Part shown: positions 35,262-44,888 of the stretch, one piece after another
Position numbering within the stretch: position 1 is the first letter of the stretch
How the letters are laid out: each line of letters opens with the position of its first letter
Assembly (NCBI RefSeq): GCF_001879205.1
Contig: NZ_MLFK01000009.1
Coordinates: forward strand, 62,001 to 126,000
Source: Flavobacterium johnsoniae
Lineage (GTDB): Bacteria; Bacteroidota; Bacteroidia; Flavobacteriales; Flavobacteriaceae
Direction: 5' to 3'
Length of the DNA: 64,000 nt
The notes under the pieces: generated by a model
What the model was told of the DNA's origin: nothing
The model's input: only the letters and a program-made list of their open reading frames with translations
The model's database searches: none
Made by a program: the position numbers and the translations under genes

Positions 35262-36776
35262 CTAATACCAAGTTCTGCTGCCGTCATCTTCAATTGTAAA
35301 AGGTCTTTCTAAATGTTTGGTATCACTTGCCACAAGGAGAAGTAAAGCGTTTTTTGGAACTTTCTCAAACTTCAATTCTGACAAAGCAGTGGTAACATTA
35401 TGAGCACCTGCTATTTTCCAGCCGTCCTGCCAGTAGAACAATTTGTATGAAACCCCCAGTTTAAATTTTAAGTATTTCTCTTTTTCTGCCAGAATAATAT
35501 CTCGTCTTTGATTAAGATCAGGAATCAATACTTTATTATCATTTTGACCTATAACCAAAGGAGGACCGGCAGGAATGAGTTTTCCATTAGTAAAATACTG
35601 GGGAATGATTACTGTTTCTTTACATAAAGAGGTGAAAACGGTTTCATTATTTATAATTGCACCCCACCAGAAAGGCTGCCATATTAATCCGTTAAAGGTT
35701 GTGGCATAAACAATTTTTGATTGTTTTTGCGTTTGATAAAGAGAACAGCTTACATCTCTGGTGTCCCAGAAATCTTTAGTTACATCAATATAGTTTTCCT
35801 GTTGCAGTATTCCAGGGGGAATGTTATTGCTGTCTTCAAATGCAGCCAGTGTATTTGGATTTTTAGAGTAGGTTATTCTAAGCACTTTCGAAGGTTCTCT
35901 TTGTAGTTTTTCATCAAAACTTTTGGCTCCGTAATCACAATAGTACTCTTTCATTTGATCTCCAAAGAAGGTATTCATAAAATGTCCTCCAGTGGAAGTG
36001 GCCCAAAAGGGAATTACATTCACTGTGGCAGGAACACCTTGCGATCGCATAATAAATACACCCAGATCTGCTATATCGGGACAAGGGCCCTGTTTTCTTT
36101 GCAGCAATTGTAAAGCACTAAGCCTCGGTAATGGTTCTTTTCGCTGCTCACCCCACGTGTTGGTAAACCATTTCTCATAATCATCTTTTACATAAGGAAG
36201 TACCTGACTGAATTCTTTTGAGGATATTTGTTTATTTATCCATTTAAATTTTTCTGAATATATACTTCGCCATTCCTGAAGAGGTTCCACATCTATGCGG
36301 TAAGGAAGTATATATTCACAAAAGTCCGTAAAGGAAATATTTTTCAATTCAGTCTCTTTCCAGGCTTTGAATGCATTTTCTAAATTTTTTATGAGAAAAT
36401 CTGCTTGTATGGTTTCTATATCTTTAGAAATAAAAGATTTCGGTTTTATTCCTGGATTTTGTTCTTTCAGTTTTACAAAAGCATTCTTAGCCTCTTCAAA
36501 ATCAGGATATTTTAGTTCACTGTATTCTATTTTCTGGCCTGAAGCATCTTCCCAGTAATAATCGGAAGTATTGTGAATATCCATATTTGTTATCAGAAAC
36601 TCCATGGCTTTCAATTTAAGCTCGTTTTTTGTGTCTGAACTGTATTTCAGGGCTTTTTCAAGTTGAGGTCTGTTGTTTCCTGCTTTTTTTAAAGCGGCTT
36701 CGATCTGGTCTGGATATTGTGCAAACACAAAAGCAGGAGATAGTATGAAGATTAATTTAAGTATTGTTTTAAGCAT
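35262..36776 (-). CDS. Transglutaminase-like (papain-fold) secreted protein
   Basis: The 504-residue protein has a signal peptide (LIFILSPAFVFAQ). The core GPCPDIADLGVFIMRSQGVPATV holds the candidate nucleophile Cys232, TGGHFMNTFF the His265 and EYYCDYGAK the Asp281; together they look like a Cys-His-Asp transglutaminase triad. An N-terminal helical region contains FCEYILPYRIDVEPLQEWR, usual before the core of Bacteroidota members. A beta-rich C-terminal domain (about 350-500) follows. The enzyme could be a protease, an amidase or a cross-linker in the envelope. It lies in the operon after the O-antigen ligase-like gene. Confidence 0.7.
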   Translation of the reverse strand: MLKTILKLIFILSPAFVFAQYPDQIEAALKKAGNNRPQLEKALKYSSDTKNELKLKAMEFLITNMDIHNTSDYYWEDASGQKIEYSELKYPDFEEAKNAFVKLKEQNPGIKPKSFISKDIETIQADFLIKNLENAFKAWKETELKNISFTDFCEYILPYRIDVEPLQEWRSIYSEKFKWINKQISSKEFSQVLPYVKDDYEKWFTNTWGEQRKEPLPRLSALQLLQRKQGPCPDIADLGVFIMRSQGVPATVNVIPFWATSTGGHFMNTFFGDQMKEYYCDYGAKSFDEKLQREPSKVLRITYSKNPNTLAAFEDSNNIPPGILQQENYIDVTKDFWDTRDVSCSLYQTQKQSKIVYATTFNGLIWQPFWWGAIINNETVFTSLCKETVIIPQYFTNGKLIPAGPPLVIGQNDNKVLIPDLNQRRDIILAEKEKYLKFKLGVSYKLFYWQDGWKIAGAHNVTTALSELKFEKVPKNALLLLVASDTKHLERPFTIEDDGSRTWY

Positions 36777-36825
36777 GGTTATTTGTTAGATTTATTAGGT
36801 ATTTATGATAGTTTTAGGTTTAAAA

Positions 36826-38685
36826 TTAGAAAGGACTTTTCTGTTTTTGGATACTGGCAATTTTTAGTAAATTATGGCATATGTTTTTATAACTATTAAC
36901 TTTTTCAGAAGGTATTTTAGGTTTCATTTTAATAATTTGAGTTGCTAGATTCAAAGCTTCTTCAGTATTCCTGTTTTTTAAGTAAACTTGCAGTAATGCC
37001 ATTCGATAAACAAATCTGGAAGGATCCAAAGCAGTTAGCATTTCATATTCTTTTATTGCCTGTGGATATTGATTCATTTTTTCATAGCATACACCGCTGC
37101 ATGAATAAAGTTCAGGAAGTGAGCTGGCTTTCTTTGCTTTTTCAAAATAATAAATGGCTTTTGAATACTCACCCAGGTCCATGTAAATCCTGCCATAATT
37201 TTCCCAGTAAAGGCTCTGAGTACCAATTTTTTTCTCTAATCCGGGCATAACTAAAAGAGCTTCTTTGGAGCGTTTTGCATTTCTCAACGTTGCGGCCTTT
37301 TGATTAAGCCTGTCTGAATAAGCTGTGGAGGTAATAGTGTAAAGAAGATAAACACATAAGCAAATGACCGAGAACATAGAAAACAACGAAGCAATTCGGT
37401 TTCTTTTCAGAGTTATGTTTTGAGAAATTACTTGTACAGGCTGATGCATACTTGAAATTATAGAGCTATAAATAATTAGCATAAAAATCAATGGAATTAT
37501 CTGCAAGGTGGAATTTACCATTGACATAGCTATGAAAGAACCCGCGCCGGCATAAGCGACACCCATAATTTTTTTGTTAGAAGATCTCACAGTTTGTACT
37601 GGTATTGAATTTTCAATATTTGTTTTCTCATTTTTAAATCTTAGAAACAATGAAGTAAAAAAAGAACAAGCAAGAAAAAGTCCTATGATACCTCCTTCAG
37701 CGAGATTATGTATAATCTCATTGTGAGGCATTATTACAGGTCCGGCATTTCTAATTTCCTCATCTGATGCAGCTCCTTTTCTGATATAATCTGCCTGAAA
37801 TAAATTATATTCTTTTTCAAAGTTACCGTAGCCGTATCCTGTTAAAGGCTTTTCTAATGCCATCTCAAGAGACAGATTCCATATAAATTTTCTACCATCG
37901 GCCGATTCTTTTTTGGCATTATATAGACTAATGCAAGTTGGAGTTAATACGAGAATTGCAAGAACAATTAATGCCTTAAGCGAGTTTTTATTTTTTTTAT
38001 TTCTGGTCCAGTCCAGTAAACGGAATTCTAAACTGTAATAAATTAAAGAGCAGACAAAAAAACCTATAAAAGCTGTTCTGCATTTTAGCATTAGTAGGAC
38101 AGCGGCAAGAGATACAATATTTAGAATAATTAGATTTCTAAATCTGCTGCGAAGAAGAAAGAAATTTACCGGTAAGGTTAAAGATAAAAATATGGCTGTT
38201 ACATTTGGATTATTCCAGGTTCCTGTCACTGTATAAAAATTATTTTTGCTCTCCACAAAGCCAAAGAACTGGAGTATACAGAAAACAGACTCTAATGCTG
38301 CAATAACGGCTATTCCATATAACAGTATATTAATATTAATGACCTTGGTTTTGAGCAGGCTGGTGCTAACATTCAGGAGCAGATATAATGTAATCATCTG
38401 GATTGTAATCTGAGCAGATGCCGCATTGTCTGCAAAACGTATTAGGATATACATACACCAGATTCCAAACAAAATATTTATAGGGTTTAAAAATGTGTTT
38501 TTATCTGATTTATATATAGTTGCTGAAATAATAAGCATTAGAGAAAAGAAAGTGAAAGCGTAATATGGCGAGCTCTGAGGTTCATAAAAATAATCTGTTG
38601 TAACCAATGTCGCTAATAAAATGTTTAAAAGCAAGAACGTTAAAAATAAATTCACAGCCTTTGTTGAAGAATTCGTAAGTTTCAA
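36826..38685 (-). CDS. O-antigen ligase/Wzy-like membrane protein with C-terminal TPR
   Basis: The 619-residue protein has about a dozen hydrophobic helices in residues 1-450. The large periplasmic loop carries GKFIWNLSLEMALEKPLTGYGYGNFEKEY and MPHNEIIHNLAEGGIIGLFLA, with the H-N-...-GGxxG pattern of O-antigen ligases and Wzy polymerases. The last 170 residues hold three to four TPR units (SLYWENYGRIYMDLGEYSKAIYYFEKA, PELYSCSGVCYEKMNQYPQAIKEYEML). It would move or join undecaprenyl-linked glycans in the inner membrane, or glycosylate exported proteins as some family members do. It is the first gene of the six-gene operon. Confidence 0.75.
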   Translation of the reverse strand: MKLTNSSTKAVNLFLTFLLLNILLATLVTTDYFYEPQSSPYYAFTFFSLMLIISATIYKSDKNTFLNPINILFGIWCMYILIRFADNAASAQITIQMITLYLLLNVSTSLLKTKVININILLYGIAVIAALESVFCILQFFGFVESKNNFYTVTGTWNNPNVTAIFLSLTLPVNFFLLRSRFRNLIILNIVSLAAVLLMLKCRTAFIGFFVCSLIYYSLEFRLLDWTRNKKNKNSLKALIVLAILVLTPTCISLYNAKKESADGRKFIWNLSLEMALEKPLTGYGYGNFEKEYNLFQADYIRKGAASDEEIRNAGPVIMPHNEIIHNLAEGGIIGLFLACSFFTSLFLRFKNEKTNIENSIPVQTVRSSNKKIMGVAYAGAGSFIAMSMVNSTLQIIPLIFMLIIYSSIISSMHQPVQVISQNITLKRNRIASLFSMFSVICLCVYLLYTITSTAYSDRLNQKAATLRNAKRSKEALLVMPGLEKKIGTQSLYWENYGRIYMDLGEYSKAIYYFEKAKKASSLPELYSCSGVCYEKMNQYPQAIKEYEMLTALDPSRFVYRMALLQVYLKNRNTEEALNLATQIIKMKPKIPSEKVNSYKNICHNLLKIASIQKQKSPF

Positions 38686-38994
38686 TTTTATGGTTTTTGT
38701 GTTAAATAGGAGACAAATCTATAATATAATGTTATTGTTTTTTGTTATATTGTAATTTTTAGTGAATTATCTTATAAATGTATTTTTTACTGTTTTTTTT
38801 TAAAAGAAACGTGGATTAAACACTTGTTAAAATGTTTATTTGTAAGAAAATAGTAATTTTACTGCTTCTGTGATTTTAAATTATGAGAACTTTTTGACAT
38901 AAAAACAGTAAAAAAAAACTGCTAAAAAGGATTTTTTGACCTATCGAAAATTTAGTTATAGTTAAAATGACTATTTTTGAAAAAATTGAGGATA

Positions 38995-40092
38995 ATGAAA
39001 TTATTGAAATTTTTATTTGTGCTGTTTTGTGTATTGTTAAGTACTGCTAAAACTTTTGCAAAAAAATATATTCCGGAAAGTGAGATTGAGTTTGAGTCCA
39101 CTACAACGTACAAACTGCTCAAGATGGACACTGTTTTTTATGGAAATAATGAAAAGGAAATAGCCTCCTACAAAAAAATGTTTAATAAAGCTGTGAATAG
39201 GATTAAAAATAAATTTACGCTTGACGATATTAAAAATGGAGATTCACTGACAGCGGTGAGCGTACTTAAAATAATCGACAGTATATTAACTGAGGAAAAA
39301 TTTCTTTTTAAAACCGGACAAGAAAAGCACTTTGATTTTTTAACCGGTGCTATGAGGGAACAGTTTTATTTTGAAAGCGCAGGGCTGAGAAAGAATAATT
39401 ACAGAGAAAAATACTGGTTTGCCGGAAAAGAAGAATTCTGTCGATTTCTTGACTGTGATCTCTATTGTGAAATTTATGTTGGAATAGGGCAGATGGCAGG
39501 ACTTCCGCTTAAAATGGTCGAGATTCCAAGCCATAATTATATAAGATGGCTATTCAAAAATGGAGATTATATTGTATGGAATGGAAATGACGGTAAAGCT
39601 TATGTTGAAAAAGAGATGGAATGTTATTATAAGTTAACGGATAGCAATCAGCGCCATTATCTTTTTAATTTTAATGAAAATAATATTTTAGGATACTATC
39701 AGTTTTTGATAGGAATGAATTTCCATTTCCGAAATACCGTGAATCTCAAACGGGCAAAAGAGTTTTACAAACGTTCTATTGAGCTTGACAGCGATAGACC
39801 ATCGACACTTAATAACTATGTGTGGCTGCATATTATGAATCCCCAATTGGATAATAGTTTCAAAGATGAAAATATGATGAAATATATTGACAGAGCCATT
39901 TTTCTGGAAAATAATTTGAATTTTTATGATGCAAAAGCTTGTCTTTATGCACTTCAAGGGAATTTCGATGAAGCGTTAAAGGTAGAGAGTGAGGGATTAA
40001 AGCTGTCGTATGATCCCTTTTTTAAAAGAAAAAAGGCTCAAATGCATTTTCAATGTTTTTTAAATAAAGAAATATGCAGAGAGATATTATAA
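38995..40092 (+). CDS. Secreted transglutaminase-like/TPR protein
   Basis: The ATG at 38995 is preferred over a TTG at 38977 since it gives a clean signal peptide (LLKFLFVLFCVLLSTAKTFA). In the 365-residue protein the middle part, LDCDLYCEIYVGIGQMAGLPLKMVEIPSHNYIRWLF followed by VWNGNDGK, resembles a transglutaminase-like core with a Cys and a His in the expected order. The C-terminal 130 residues form TPR-like helices (LKRAKEFYKRSIELDSDRPSTLNNYVW). It is divergent from the six-gene operon, which also encodes a transglutaminase-like protein. Confidence 0.5.
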   Translation: MKLLKFLFVLFCVLLSTAKTFAKKYIPESEIEFESTTTYKLLKMDTVFYGNNEKEIASYKKMFNKAVNRIKNKFTLDDIKNGDSLTAVSVLKIIDSILTEEKFLFKTGQEKHFDFLTGAMREQFYFESAGLRKNNYREKYWFAGKEEFCRFLDCDLYCEIYVGIGQMAGLPLKMVEIPSHNYIRWLFKNGDYIVWNGNDGKAYVEKEMECYYKLTDSNQRHYLFNFNENNILGYYQFLIGMNFHFRNTVNLKRAKEFYKRSIELDSDRPSTLNNYVWLHIMNPQLDNSFKDENMMKYIDRAIFLENNLNFYDAKACLYALQGNFDEALKVESEGLKLSYDPFFKRKKAQMHFQCFLNKEICREIL

Positions 40093-40201
40093 TAGGCACT
40101 TTCCATGCTTATAAGCATTCTATTTTTTTACATAACAGCTAATAGGAGCTAAGGTTGAAATTACTATATTTGATTTTAGGTCAAACCCTATATAACAGTT
40201 A

Positions 40202-40924
40202 ATGATTTATAATAAAGAAAATTTCCCAAGAATATCTTCTCAACGCAATCTAACCGCTACCATATTGGTTTATATCATGTTTGGATTTTTGTGTATGGCG
40301 ATGCTGGCTTTGTTTATTGGGATTCCCTTAAGTATTCAGCTGGAGCATAATAGCCATTTATCTAATGGTGAGATGATTTTCAACTTAATTTATTTCCCTA
40401 TTCTGCTGTGGGTTATTTGGGCCTTTTACAAGAATTCGTACAAGCGTCAAAAACTTAAAAAAATTATCCTCATTTCTGTAGATCAGTTTGGCATACATTA
40501 CCATCAATATGATGGCATTGTTCAGACTCTTTCATACAAACAGCTCGAACACAGCACTGAAGCCTATGTAAGTGATATCGATAGGAAAATTGGAACAAAA
40601 TATTCTCCTGGATATATTTTCGGTTTTAAGGATGGGAAACAGATTCCTATTCATTTTTCTAAACCGGATAATGGGATGACTTATATCCCAAAAAACAAGT
40701 ACGATTTAATAGGCCATTTTTTGAAAGGCGTTACTTTATTTTGTCCCCATATCAAAATTTCTCCGGCTGTCTATGCTGATTATTTTATAAATCCCGATAC
40801 TTTTGAATTCAATAAAAAAGCCCAAATAATTACCTATATCCTAATTTTTTTAGGATTTCTTATCATTCTTATTGCGGTTGATTTGTTTACAAAATACACT
40901 AAAGGGTTTTCGATATTGTTTTAA
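40202..40924 (+). CDS. Membrane protein of unknown function, 240 residues
   Basis: There are two membrane helices near the N-terminus (LVYIMFGFLCMAMLALFIGIPL; FNLIYFPILLWVIWAFY), a soluble domain of about 130 residues and a third helix at the C-terminus (IITYILIFLGFLIILIAVDLF). The soluble part (ISVDQFGIHYHQYDGIVQTLSYKQLEHS) resembles the PH-like domain of YcxB-type proteins, but this is a loose likeness. A -7 box TATATTTG is at 40165-40172. Confidence 0.5.
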   Translation: MIYNKENFPRISSQRNLTATILVYIMFGFLCMAMLALFIGIPLSIQLEHNSHLSNGEMIFNLIYFPILLWVIWAFYKNSYKRQKLKKIILISVDQFGIHYHQYDGIVQTLSYKQLEHSTEAYVSDIDRKIGTKYSPGYIFGFKDGKQIPIHFSKPDNGMTYIPKNKYDLIGHFLKGVTLFCPHIKISPAVYADYFINPDTFEFNKKAQIITYILIFLGFLIILIAVDLFTKYTKGFSILF

Positions 40925-41189
40925 ATAAAGGAATGACTAAACAAGCAAAAAAACAACAGAGAAAGTCATCTTATATTTTAATTTAAAAATAAAAAAATCA
41001 AAACAATCGCTGCTTGCATTTATCAATTTAAAAGGTAGAATGTAAGTTATTACAAAGTTTTTCAGAGTTATTACAAATTAGCATTCCTGCTCTTTGATGT
41101 AGTTTTATTTTGTTATAAAATTGTACCGAATTTAAGGCAGTTACTGCCTTATTATAGAACTTTTTTTTACTAAAAAAATTAGTTGAGGA

Positions 41190-41585
41190 ATGAAATACAA
41201 AAATATATTACTAGTCAACGATATAAATGATGATGCAGAGACTTTTGTATTAGTCCTAAATGCAATTAATAATAAAATTAAATCATCAGTAGAAAGTAGT
41301 GCACTTGAAGCTCTAAAAAAGCTTCAGGACTCAAGATTATCACCAGATATAATTTTCCTGGATTATAACATGCTGTATCTTGATGGAACTGGATTTCTTA
41401 AATTACTTCGTGATATTAAAGGGTTGAAAAGGATTCCGGTTGTACTTTATTCCCGAAATTCAGGACTTATGCTGGAGGAAGCAATAACCAAATTCAAGAG
41501 AGTGAAGTTTTTAAAAAAGAGTGCAAATTTCAGTAAGCTTTTTAAATCCCTGCAAAAGATAATTATGTGTGAAAAAAGGATATAA
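41190..41585 (+). CDS. Single-domain response regulator (CheY-like receiver)
   Basis: The 131-residue receiver domain has DINDD near residues 11-15 as the acidic pocket, PDIIFLDYN with phospho-acceptor Asp58, then VVLYSRNS and the conserved Lys in VKFLKKSA. No output domain is present. No histidine kinase is adjacent, so the partner is elsewhere. The gene is single and followed by a terminator. Confidence 0.85.
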   Translation: MKYKNILLVNDINDDAETFVLVLNAINNKIKSSVESSALEALKKLQDSRLSPDIIFLDYNMLYLDGTGFLKLLRDIKGLKRIPVVLYSRNSGLMLEEAITKFKRVKFLKKSANFSKLFKSLQKIIMCEKRI

Positions 41586-41659
41586 TAGCTTGAAATCATT
41601 TTTCACATTTCTTAAGTTTATGAATTTGAGATAATTTTGAAGAAAATACTAATAAAATA

Positions 41660-41696
41660 CCCCTTAATCATTATAAGTTTAAGGGGCGTCTTTTTT
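41660..41696 (+). terminator. Terminator after the response regulator gene
   Basis: CCCCTTAA (41660-41667) pairs with TTAAGGGG (41679-41686); an 11-base loop and a T6 tail follow. Confidence 0.75.
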
Positions 41697-41789
41697 GAGA
41701 AACTTTGACAAATATTTGCTAGTAATAAATTATTTGTCACATAATAATACTGTTACTAAATTATAACAATACAAAAATAAAGTTGTCTA

Positions 41790-41969
41790 TCAAAGACAAT
41801 ATTTGCCACTAGGGCAATTTGGCTGATTAATAGCGCATACAGTGCTTCCACAGTCAGATCCTCTATTGCAGCTAATACATTTCGATCCGTACTCGTATCC
41901 TCCAAAGATTTCTCTTAATTCTGATCTTTTTAGGAACTTAGCTCCTTGGCTTAAACTCATTTTTTTCAT
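41790..41969 (-). CDS. Cys-rich double-glycine peptide precursor 1 (59 residues)
   Basis: The 59-residue product has a leader starting MKKMSLS, continuing AKFLKRSELREIF and ending at Gly23-Gly24, the cleavage site of C39 proteases. The core, from Tyr25, has six Cys (31, 34, 40, 45, 52, 58) plus five Ser and one Thr. The leader is nearly the same as that of the peptide at 46014-46187, and both have the same 39-bp element 21 bases before the ATG. The core could be disulfide-bonded (an oxidase is encoded in the cluster) or thioether-bridged by the LanB/LanC pair further upstream. It would be exported by the C39-ABC transporter at 48392-50584. Confidence 0.75.
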   Translation of the reverse strand: MKKMSLSQGAKFLKRSELREIFGGYEYGSKCISCNRGSDCGSTVCAINQPNCPSGKYCL

Positions 41970-41989
41970 GGTTTTATTATTTTTTGTTT

Positions 41990-42028
41990 GCCTACTCTAG
42001 TTTACGTATTTTCGGTTTCCTACGGTTT
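41990..42028 (-). promoter_or_regulatory. 39-bp upstream element, copy 1
   Basis: This matches 46208-46246 without gaps at 33 of 39 positions. Fixed blocks on the plus strand are GCCTACTCTAGT, TACGT, TTTTC and CTACGGTTT. It ends 21 bases before the peptide start codon in both copies. It is probably the promoter or operator for the Cys-rich peptide genes. Confidence 0.7.
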
Positions 42029-42082
42029 TGTTAATTTTTCAATATCTGCTTATTTTTTACATGTATTATGCGGCCTTTTTAA

Positions 42083-43157
42083 TCAGTCATATTGATTAAT
42101 TAGTAAAGATTTTAAAGCGTCAGGTTCAATATTAATTGCAATAATTTTTCCTTGTTTATCAATTAGAAAATTTGATGGAATTGACCATAGATTGTATTGT
42201 CTGGCAATAATTCCAGAAAATTCACTTTGATCAATAACATTAATCCAAGGCAAATTATCTTTTTCTAAAGCTGTTTTCCATTTACTTTTACTTTTATCGA
42301 GGGAAACTCCTATAATTTCAAAAGAATGTTTTTTAGAAGATTCATATACTTGTTTAAGTTTTGGAAATTGTCTTCTACATGGAGCACATCCGCTTGACCA
42401 AAAGTCAATTAAAAAATATTTTCCTTTAAGATCACTGGAATTAAATAATTTATTATTAGAATCTAAGAGTTCAAAATTGAATACGTCATCTCCAATTTTA
42501 ACTTTATTTTCGATTAAAAGGTTTTTTTCAATTACTTTATTTGTTGTTTCATCTTGATATGCTTTGTCAAGTTTGCTATACAATCTGTAAAGTTCTGATG
42601 GATCAAGATTTTTATTCCATGAAAGACCTGCTAGTAATGATCCGCTATATAAATTTTGTGGATTTTCTTCGATTATACTTTCAATTTTTTTAATATTTTT
42701 TTTATCCCAATTTGGATCATTTTTATATAATAATTCAAAATTTTCGTAATCATTTTGAATAATTATTGTTTTAGTTCCTTTTACAAATTCGGGATTAAAA
42801 AAAGTGATATCATTGTTGTTTATTCTTTTAACAATTTCATTTAACTTAATTGCAATATTTGTATTTTCTAAGTAAAAATTCTTTCTTCATTGCAGTAATT
42901 TTTCCCTTACTGCTAAATGTTGCTATCGCTTCATTTGATTTAATGAATCCCTTAAAATGAAAGTGCTTATTTTGAACCAGACAGCTGTCAATTATGTCTT
43001 CATATTGTAAATAAAGATAGCCCTGATAATTATTTTTAAAATGTCCATCCAGACAAAATGTTTTGTTAGATTTTTCCTGAGCAACACTGTAATTGGATAA
43101 TGATAAAAAGGTATAGAAGAGTATATATGAAATATTTTTTGATGTATTAAATTTCAT
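42083..43157 (-). pseudogene. Frameshifted TlpA-like thioredoxin (DUF4369-type N-terminus)
   Basis: Two parts that together make one secreted protein of about 358 residues. The first part (43157 down to about 42878) has a signal peptide (LFYTFLSLSNYSVAQ) and a DUF4369-like segment, then stops at 42846. The second part, in another frame, is open from about 42889 down to 42083 and holds a TlpA/ResA thioredoxin domain with active site SSGCAPCRRQ. Removing one T from the T5 run (A5 at 42874-42878 on the plus strand) joins them into AMKKEFYLENTNIAIK. It is either a real lesion or a sequencing error in a short homopolymer. It is a paralogue of the intact gene at 44889-45947. Confidence 0.7.
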
Positions 43158-43266
43158 TTTTTGTAATATATAAAGTTATTTTATCTAACTAATGACCAAA
43201 TTATCACAAGATATTTTTGTCTTGTTTTCTAGATCTAAATTTTAATGCCAAGAATGAAGAAACAAT

Positions 43267-44874
43267 TTAAAATTCGTTTAAAACTAATGATGGATTTAAG
43301 AAAAAATTGGAGTCATCTATTAAATCATTTATAAAATAAGAGAGTTGTTTTCTGTCGAATTCTTTGGGGAATAAAAATGAATTTATAATAATAGCGGGCG
43401 TAAAATTTAAATTATTAGCTTGATTCCAAGCAAATTGTTCTTTAAGAATTTGTACAGTTTCTACATTGTTAAGCAACAGATTGTTATCCGTTTTTATTTT
43501 GTGTTCATCTTTATTTTCAAACCAATTTTTCATTGCTTCTCTAAAAGCAATTTGCCCTTGATTGAGATAAATTGAAACTAATTTGTGATGTATTCTTGTT
43601 GATTTCTCGTCGCTCTCATTTTCATTAAAATTGAATCGCAGATCAAAGTATATACCTTCACGATTTTTATGTAATATTTCTTCCATAATAGTATGCATCT
43701 TACTGCAATGTCCACAGAATGGATTAGAGATAACTATTATTTTTAAGGATCCATTTTCATCTCCTAACAGAATTGGTGATGAAATACTTTCTGTATATGC
43801 AATTTGTGTAGAATTCAATAAGGTATTTTTAAAGATGGAATAATTTCGCATAAAGCGACTTCCTTCTATTTTAAATTCTTTTAAGTTTTTATGATTTGTT
43901 AATAATGCTTTTAGGTTAAGCCACAGAAAGAAAACGGAAATAAAAACGAAACCAAAAAGAATAATGCCATTTGTTGAAATAGGGGCAAAAGTTGGTTTTA
44001 AGACAGTAATAAATATATTTTCCAGTATAGTTATTCCAATAATGGTCAAGCATAGGGGGCACCATTTTTTCTCTACAAATTTTTGATAATAAATTGATGC
44101 AAATAAAACAGGTAAAGCTGCAAATAGCAAAATCTGCTGGATGCTGAAAAACATGTTGCTTTCATTGTAAAGAAGAAATAACAGTATTCCAATAAATTGA
44201 GACGCAAAGAAAACGATACTTAGATCGCTGAAATTTATAATTTTAAAAATTTTCCATTTTTCGGATTCCACTACAGTTGAACACTCTGTAGATGCCGTCA
44301 TATTGCAAAAGGAGTCAATGATTTTAGCTTTCGTTCCAAATAAATCTTTTAAAGCTGCAATTGAAAATAGAATACCAACTGCAGGGAATAGAAAAAAGAG
44401 TTTGGTTGCTATACTTTCATTAAAGTTTGCCAAAAGAAGTAAAAAAGCAATTATTGGTAAGAAATAATAAAACTTTGATTTGCTGCTTTTTTTACTGAAA
44501 TTTTGAGGTTCTGAATTTTCTATTAATAAGACATACTTGTTCCATCGGCTTTCAATTTCTGATCTGGAAATTTCAAATGTTTTATTATTTTTATTAAAAA
44601 AATATCTATTTTCTTTTTTTTCCAGAAAATAATATTGTGGCTGGGTGTTTTCAACTTTTAAAAGAGCAACAAAATAATCTGCCAGATTATCTATTTCTGA
44701 TGATGGTAATTCAAGGGCTCCATTTGGTATATTGAAGAATGTTAGTGCGTCAACAATTGACAATAATGATGGATAATCAGGATGCGATTGAATCTGAAAT
44801 AAAAATTCGGTTTTATCAATTGATAATTTTTCTTTCTCTATGTATTGAAAAAGGTAATTAAAATCTTCAGTCAT
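43267..44874 (-). CDS. C39-like/VKOR/thioredoxin fusion protein, probable disulfide-forming enzyme
   Basis: The 535-residue protein has an N-terminal domain (about 1-115) that looks like a C39 peptidase fold (HPDYPSLLSIVDALTFFNIP) but with no catalytic Cys visible. A VKOR-type membrane domain (about 135-325) carries loop Cys190 and Cys198 and the active CXXC at Cys272-Cys275 (KKWCPLC). A thioredoxin-like domain has NPFCGHCSKMH with Cys387 and Cys390. VKOR domains pass electrons from thiols to quinone, so the protein can oxidise Cys pairs in exported peptides. The dead C39 domain may hold double-glycine leaders and thereby guide substrates. It lies 14 bases after the thioredoxin gene in the Cys-rich peptide operon. 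Confidence 0.75.
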   Translation of the reverse strand: MTEDFNYLFQYIEKEKLSIDKTEFLFQIQSHPDYPSLLSIVDALTFFNIPNGALELPSSEIDNLADYFVALLKVENTQPQYYFLEKKENRYFFNKNNKTFEISRSEIESRWNKYVLLIENSEPQNFSKKSSKSKFYYFLPIIAFLLLLANFNESIATKLFFLFPAVGILFSIAALKDLFGTKAKIIDSFCNMTASTECSTVVESEKWKIFKIINFSDLSIVFFASQFIGILLFLLYNESNMFFSIQQILLFAALPVLFASIYYQKFVEKKWCPLCLTIIGITILENIFITVLKPTFAPISTNGIILFGFVFISVFFLWLNLKALLTNHKNLKEFKIEGSRFMRNYSIFKNTLLNSTQIAYTESISSPILLGDENGSLKIIVISNPFCGHCSKMHTIMEEILHKNREGIYFDLRFNFNENESDEKSTRIHHKLVSIYLNQGQIAFREAMKNWFENKDEHKIKTDNNLLLNNVETVQILKEQFAWNQANNLNFTPAIIINSFLFPKEFDRKQLSYFINDLIDDSNFFLNPSLVLNEF

Positions 44875-44888
44875 TGGTTAGATAGTTA

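Noticed and set aside
42083..42583. A separate short thioredoxin gene starting with TTG at 42583
   Set aside because: The same frame stays open upstream to about 42889 and joins the signal-peptide part after one base change, so it is the 3' part of one broken gene.
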